Program-made: the position numbers and the translations under genes
The notes under the pieces: model-generated
Told to the model about the DNA's origin: nothing
What the model saw: only the letters and a program-made list of their open reading frames with translations
Database searches by the model: none
Shown here: positions 59,768-64,000 of the stretch, piece after piece
Layout of the letters: each line of letters opens with the position of its first letter
Numbering within the stretch: position 1 is the first letter of the stretch
Assembly (NCBI GenBank): GCA_021773565.1
Contig: JAJFJZ010000016.1
Coordinates: 1-64,000 of the forward strand
Direction: 5' to 3'
From: Gammaproteobacteria bacterium
Lineage (GTDB): Bacteria; Pseudomonadota; Gammaproteobacteria; Pseudomonadales; Azotimanducaceae
DNA length: 64,000 nucleotides

Positions 59768-62218
59768 TTACAAACTCTCCGAATTCTCGAGTTGCTGGCT
59801 GTCTATCGCGCGTGCGCCAGTAAAAACTGTAACCGGCTGAATGCTTCTGATCTGTTCAAGCCAGAAAACGCCGTCATAGGGTTCACTGTTACCCCTGGTG
59901 CCCAATACGTCCAGATCTCCGTCTTTATCCAGATCCCTGACCAACCACTTGTCATACATGCCTCGTTTGCGCCGTGATATATCATGCCGGGGCCAGTTGG
60001 ACATACGCCCCTGCCCCGGGTTTTCAAACCACGCTATACGCCCTACGGAATGCGCTGCGCCTACAAGCGGACCATCCCTGTCTCGAGGTCCCCCACTATA
60101 TGCACCTGTGAATATGTCCAGATCATCATCCCCATCAATATCAGCCAGGCGCACACTCACCAACTGGTCGGGGCCTGCTGAGCCGATCGAGGAATATAAC
60201 CAGTCGTCTGCGCTGTTCTGCGGTTGCCGCAGCAAGGTAATCCAGCCAGGCCAGGCAGTGGAAATAATATCGGTTCGCCCATCCCCATCCATATCGGCGT
60301 AATCCATATTAAAACCCGTTATCGCCAGTGAATCGGGCGCATCGGGCAAATTTATCGCATGCTCTGTAAATTGCAGGCCACCCAGATTTTCAAACCACAA
60401 TACCCGCCGCTCTGCACGTGAACCTGCAACGATGTCCAGGTCTCCGTCACCATCCAGATCTACCGGCTCAGAGTTGATAGGAATTCTTACCTTCCCCAAT
60501 ACCTGCTCTCTCCAGCCCAATCCATCCAGTGGATCGTCCGACGGCAAATAGATGGAAATATTATTTAGTGGCGCATCGTCCACATCAGGACTTTGTGCGC
60601 CCTTATTGGCAGCAACCACTTCAGGTTTTCCATCGCTATCAAAATCTGCAAAGTACGCACGAATGTAGGACCCCCGGTTTTTGCTAATTTCCAGTATGGT
60701 TCTGGGCCACGCTGAATTACGAATATCGGTTCCGGGGTTCTGGAAGTAAATGAGGTGCGCTAACTCACATGCAACCAGCACATCCAGGTAACCATCACCG
60801 TTTACGTCCGCAATGCTCACATCTTCAGCTGCTGCAGCTTCATAACCACTTGCCAGCGTCGACAATGCCCAATCGTTAGCACTCTCGCTGCCCCATGCTA
60901 TACGCACATGACCAACCGCTTTACCATCATATATAGTGTCTGATTCATGCACAGAAACTATGTCTTCGAAGCCGTCCCTATCCAGATCTCCCATGGACAA
61001 ACCATCACTTCCACTGAGATCTGATACACCAAGGGAAGGGTCATCAATTATGTGTTCTTTCCAGGATATGTACTCATTACTCCTGGCTTTCACCGTTCCT
61101 GATTGAGACGCAACGGTATCCTTACATTTGACACAAAGTGCATCCACCGGTGCAGCTGCCATCAAGCGCTTCCACAATTCGTCATTGAAATTTGTACCCG
61201 GATCCGCGCCCAGCCGTACTACAACCAGATTCATGCTGGGCACCACATACAATTTTCGTCCCAAAGCGCCTTGCGCCGCATACAGGTCAGACGGTGCCAC
61301 AGGTATCAATCCTTGCGGACGCCGCGATTGACCCACATTCAGGGGCTGCCCGTTTAACCACCACAGGTTGCCATATGCAGGGTTCATACTTTGGGATGGT
61401 GAAACCGACTCTGCCAGGAACCGAGCATCTGTTAGAAGAGGTTTTCCCTGCCACATTCCATCCGCCAACATCAGTAATCCAAAGCGCGCCAGATCTCTCG
61501 CGTTGGTTTGCAATCCCAGGCGGTTGGCATCCATCCCTGGTGGTAACCAGTTTCTATCAACCCACCGGCTGTGTGACATCCCCGTCGGGCCGGTTAACCA
61601 TCTACTGGTGTAGGTATGCACATCAAGTCCACTAGCCTGTTCAATAACACCAACAAGCCGACTATATACATTTGTGTTGTATTGCCAGAGCGTTCCAGCC
61701 GGTGCCTTAAAACGTAAATTTACATCCAGTCCACTGGACATGCTCAAAAGGTGGCGCACCAGAATGGGTTTTTCCTGTGTCGCGGAGGCTTTTGACCATC
61801 CTGCGCCCAGATAGTGGGATACGGGCAGATTCAAATCCAGTTTTAGTTGTGATACGGCAACCCCTGCCAGAAAGGAAATTATGCCTTTTTGTACTGAAGC
61901 TACGTCCTCGATGGCATGACCCAGATCGTCCTCCCCTGCGTGCAATTGATTGTACCTGGCCTTATCTACCGACCAGTGGCCTTCAGCAAGAAGCTTACCT
62001 GCCACTACCACGAGCAAACTACTGGAAGACCTTTCCTGCGCAAAACCCAAAACCGCTTCGAGTGCCTGGGCATCCCAACCAGCAGCCGCTGGCGTAATGC
62101 TTTGCCAGTTTTCTTCCGGAAAATAATGTTCTTCTACACTTTGTTCAGCAATCGCCAAAACCCCCGTAAACAGGAAGAATATCGACGTCAATCCACACGA
62201 CCAAACTGTGCGTTGCAT
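59768..62218 (-). CDS. Serine beta-lactamase-fold hydrolase fused to FG-GAP/VCBS propeller repeats
   Basis: The ATG at 62218 follows GGAGAT by four bases, the right spacing, and gives a signal peptide (SCGLTSIFFLFTGVLAIA). The 816-residue product has a class C-type serine hydrolase (about 40-370): VASVQKGIISFLAG is the S-x-x-K, YNTNVYSRLVG the second motif, ending near RPQGLIPVAPSDLYAA. Seven FG-GAP units follow, each with a calcium loop such as DLDGDGDLDIVAG, DVNGDGYLDVLVA and DFDSDGKPEVVAA. The fusion puts a peptidase or esterase on a secreted seven-bladed propeller. Substrate and anchoring are unknown. Confidence 0.9.
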   Translation of the reverse strand: MQRTVWSCGLTSIFFLFTGVLAIAEQSVEEHYFPEENWQSITPAAAGWDAQALEAVLGFAQERSSSSLLVVVAGKLLAEGHWSVDKARYNQLHAGEDDLGHAIEDVASVQKGIISFLAGVAVSQLKLDLNLPVSHYLGAGWSKASATQEKPILVRHLLSMSSGLDVNLRFKAPAGTLWQYNTNVYSRLVGVIEQASGLDVHTYTSRWLTGPTGMSHSRWVDRNWLPPGMDANRLGLQTNARDLARFGLLMLADGMWQGKPLLTDARFLAESVSPSQSMNPAYGNLWWLNGQPLNVGQSRRPQGLIPVAPSDLYAAQGALGRKLYVVPSMNLVVVRLGADPGTNFNDELWKRLMAAAPVDALCVKCKDTVASQSGTVKARSNEYISWKEHIIDDPSLGVSDLSGSDGLSMGDLDRDGFEDIVSVHESDTIYDGKAVGHVRIAWGSESANDWALSTLASGYEAAAAEDVSIADVNGDGYLDVLVACELAHLIYFQNPGTDIRNSAWPRTILEISKNRGSYIRAYFADFDSDGKPEVVAANKGAQSPDVDDAPLNNISIYLPSDDPLDGLGWREQVLGKVRIPINSEPVDLDGDGDLDIVAGSRAERRVLWFENLGGLQFTEHAINLPDAPDSLAITGFNMDYADMDGDGRTDIISTAWPGWITLLRQPQNSADDWLYSSIGSAGPDQLVSVRLADIDGDDDLDIFTGAYSGGPRDRDGPLVGAAHSVGRIAWFENPGQGRMSNWPRHDISRRKRGMYDKWLVRDLDKDGDLDVLGTRGNSEPYDGVFWLEQIRSIQPVTVFTGARAIDSQQLENSESL

Positions 62219-62314
62219 ATGTATCTCCAATAGTTGCCACTGGTGCTCGGCCTAATTGAGTATACTGTCCCTCAAATTTGGGTACACTGTTAGAGACGAA
62301 ATCAGGGTACAGGA

Positions 62315-62902
62315 ATGGAAAATAATATTATTCGCACAGCCCGGGAATCTGACCGCGACGCAGTATTAGGCACCTTACTGCTTGCCTTTTCAACTGATCC
62401 CATGATGCGCTGGCTTTTTCCAAACGCAGCGTCCTACGTGAAATATTACCGGGCATTTGCAGATGCGTTTGGCGGTATCTCAATAGAAAATGGAAGCTGC
62501 CATATTTACGGCGATATGCAAGGTGTTGCAATGTGGTTGGCGCCGGGCGTCGAGTCGGATGCGGGCACAATGATCGATCTGGCTGTGGAAGCACTATCCC
62601 CGGAACTTGCCGCCCAATCCGGGGAATTTATGATGAAAATGGCCGAATACCACCCCGCAGATGAAGACTGTTGGTATTTGAACACCATTGGGGTTGATCC
62701 ATCCCAGCAGAACAAAGGTGTAGGTGCTGCCCTTATAAACGAAATGACCAACAAACTCGACGGGGACGGTTGCATGGCCTATCTGGAATCGTCGAATCCA
62801 CAAAATGTTTCCCTCTATTTAAGACACGGTTTTGAAGTGGTCGGCCAAATACAGTTGGGAGACTCGCCAATCATGACAGCCATGGCGCGGGCACGAAGGT
62901 AA
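62315..62902 (+). CDS. GNAT-family N-acetyltransferase
   Basis: The product is 195 residues with the GNAT core YLNTIGVDPSQQNKGVGAAL, then INEMTNKLDGDGCMAYLESS, then NPQNVSLYLRHGFEVVGQIQ. The acetyl-CoA pyrophosphate loop Q-N-K-G-V-G is clear. The N-terminal part (ESDRDAVLGTLLLAFSTDPM) is that of general GNATs. Acceptor unknown. Start by ATG at 62315. Divergent from the beta-lactamase-fold fusion gene. Confidence 0.9.
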   Translation: MENNIIRTARESDRDAVLGTLLLAFSTDPMMRWLFPNAASYVKYYRAFADAFGGISIENGSCHIYGDMQGVAMWLAPGVESDAGTMIDLAVEALSPELAAQSGEFMMKMAEYHPADEDCWYLNTIGVDPSQQNKGVGAALINEMTNKLDGDGCMAYLESSNPQNVSLYLRHGFEVVGQIQLGDSPIMTAMARARR

Positions 62903-62997
62903 GTGCAATTCGGCTCTGTTCATCTGTTCATAAAACGTAACACCTGCAACCTGGCCGGGCACATACCCGCAAATCACTAATCTTATAAGGGTGATAT

Positions 62998-63969
62998 ATG
63001 ACAAACACAAGTCAGGCCAAATTTGTTGATTCCTTTGGCCTTCGGGTGCCTATTGTACAGGGCCCCATGGGTGGCATTAGTGGAGCCGGGCTGGTAGCCG
63101 CAGTAGCCGACGCGGGTGCGCTGGGCATACTGCCAATCTGGGCAAACGATGTGGATCAGGCTGTGAGTTCGATAAAAGCAACGCAAGCCCTTACCTCTAA
63201 ACCAATTGCTGTAAATCTAAGAGCCGATCTCGTGCAACTTGGGCATATAGATGCAGCACTTGATGCCGGTGTGTCCATAGTTCATCTGTTCTGGGGTGAC
63301 CCATCTTCCTCTATGCCTGCCATCAGGCGTGCAGGCGCAAGCATGATAGCTACCGTATGGAATGAAGACTCTGCGCAGGCTGCACTCGATGCCGGGGCTT
63401 CTGCCCTTATTGCACAGGGCGTTGAAGCCGGTGGGCATGTATATAGCGATATTCCTGTTCAGGAGCTCCTTCCCATCGTACTCAACATCGCTGGAGACAT
63501 TCCTGTAATAGCAGCTGGAGGATGTGCAACCACTGTCGATGCCATAAACAGGATCGATCAGGGTGCGGCAGGAATTTTGTGCGGTACCCGTTTTGTATTG
63601 AGCACAGAATCAGATGCTCATGCGGACTATAAGCGCGCATTAATGGATTCCGGTGAAAACGGAACCGCCAGATCGGTGTGTTTTGATGATTTTTGGTCCG
63701 ATGCCCCCCACAGAACACTCGCCAACTCAACCTATAAGGCATGGGATGCTGCCGGTCAGCCCTCCGCCGGTAACAGACCCGGCGAAGGAGACATAATTTT
63801 GCGAACACCCGATGGGATAGATTTCCCCCGATACCATGTTATGCCTCCATCACGGGGAATGACCGGTGAAATACTGGCATCCGCCATGTACGCAGGTACC
63901 GGAGCAAGTCGAATTTCGGACTGCATACCGGCTGCACAGATTGTCGAAGAATTCGCTGCGGCGCTTTAG
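62998..63969 (+). CDS. Nitronate monooxygenase (2-nitropropane dioxygenase) family protein
   Basis: This 323-residue FMN-binding TIM-barrel protein has the family set: PIVQGPMGGISGAGLVAAVA near 19-38, ALIAQGVEAGGHVYSDIPVQ with the catalytic-region His, and VIAAGGCATTVDAINRIDQG, AAGILCGTRFVLSTES for the phosphate site. It oxidises alkyl nitronates or related substrates. The ribosome-binding site AAGGGTG precedes the ATG. The rest of the window (63970-64000) shows nothing. Confidence 0.9.
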   Translation: MTNTSQAKFVDSFGLRVPIVQGPMGGISGAGLVAAVADAGALGILPIWANDVDQAVSSIKATQALTSKPIAVNLRADLVQLGHIDAALDAGVSIVHLFWGDPSSSMPAIRRAGASMIATVWNEDSAQAALDAGASALIAQGVEAGGHVYSDIPVQELLPIVLNIAGDIPVIAAGGCATTVDAINRIDQGAAGILCGTRFVLSTESDAHADYKRALMDSGENGTARSVCFDDFWSDAPHRTLANSTYKAWDAAGQPSAGNRPGEGDIILRTPDGIDFPRYHVMPPSRGMTGEILASAMYAGTGASRISDCIPAAQIVEEFAAAL

Positions 63970-64000
63970 TGACGGCCCTCTTGTAATAGCTGCATGCTTA

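Overview
The window looks like part of a free-living, probably marine, gammaproteobacterial chromosome. The basis is gene content: TonB receptor, RND pump, LiuR/LiuA, DUF2058 (YaiL-like), QmcA/NfeD, CaiB-type CoA-transferase, carotenoid oxygenase and Lrp/AsnC. Genes are packed in short operons with 4-nt overlaps. There is no rRNA, CRISPR array, complete IS element or prophage. Species-level placement is not possible from sequence alone.

Layout. 1-3.3 kb: a crotonase/CoA-transferase pair and a TPR protein, with a perfect 33-bp inverted repeat at the extreme left. 3.3-16.3 kb: an accessory region ending at an intact tRNA-Cys gene (16273-16346, minus). The last 19 bases of that tRNA recur exactly at 6693 and 3330, and a degenerate longer copy lies at 9534. 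A tyrosine recombinase, an AlpA-like protein, a small replication-type HTH protein with iterons, and cargo (SEC-C protein, six-repeat zinc-ribbon nuclease, large lipoprotein hydrolase) lie between. I read this as a roughly 9.6-kb integrated element (6693-16291), with an older relic (3330-6711) stacked on its left. 16.4-23.5 kb: a YjbR protein, a hidden GrdB-type selenoprotein (17226-18161, in-frame UGA with a hairpin just downstream), Lrp/AsnC, nucleoside transporter, SDR, M48 protease, glyoxalase and GST. 23.6-28 kb: RND efflux pair. 28-30.5 kb: sigma factor/DUF3619-like/DUF3106/CitE-like operon.

31-37 kb: an envelope-signalling cluster: LysM lipoprotein, coiled lipoprotein, LysM-like polysaccharide deacetylase lipoprotein, transmembrane Ser/Thr kinase with a HAMP domain, and an FHA membrane protein. 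37-43 kb: SDR, CMD and TrpF-like enzymes, QmcA/NfeD, a fungal-type cytosine deaminase, an amidohydrolase lipoprotein and a carotenoid oxygenase facing its likely TetR regulator across a near-perfect inverted repeat. 44-51 kb: HPRT, acyltransferase, ketopantoate reductase, a thioredoxin/hydrolase/MBL operon and an ATP-grasp enzyme. 51-64 kb: TonB receptor, a phosphodiesterase-fold protein coupled to a glycosyltransferase-like protein, liuR-liuA with a palindromic operator, AraC/GyrI, a beta-lactamase-fold/FG-GAP fusion, GNAT and nitronate monooxygenase.

The strongest non-obvious signals are the split selenoprotein gene, the stacked tRNA-Cys attachment sites (two of them carrying an unexplained hairpin with compensatory changes), the helically phased iterons, and the SEC-C plus zinc-ribbon-nuclease cargo pair, which may be a defence module. 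All functions are inferred from motifs read by eye; no database search was run.
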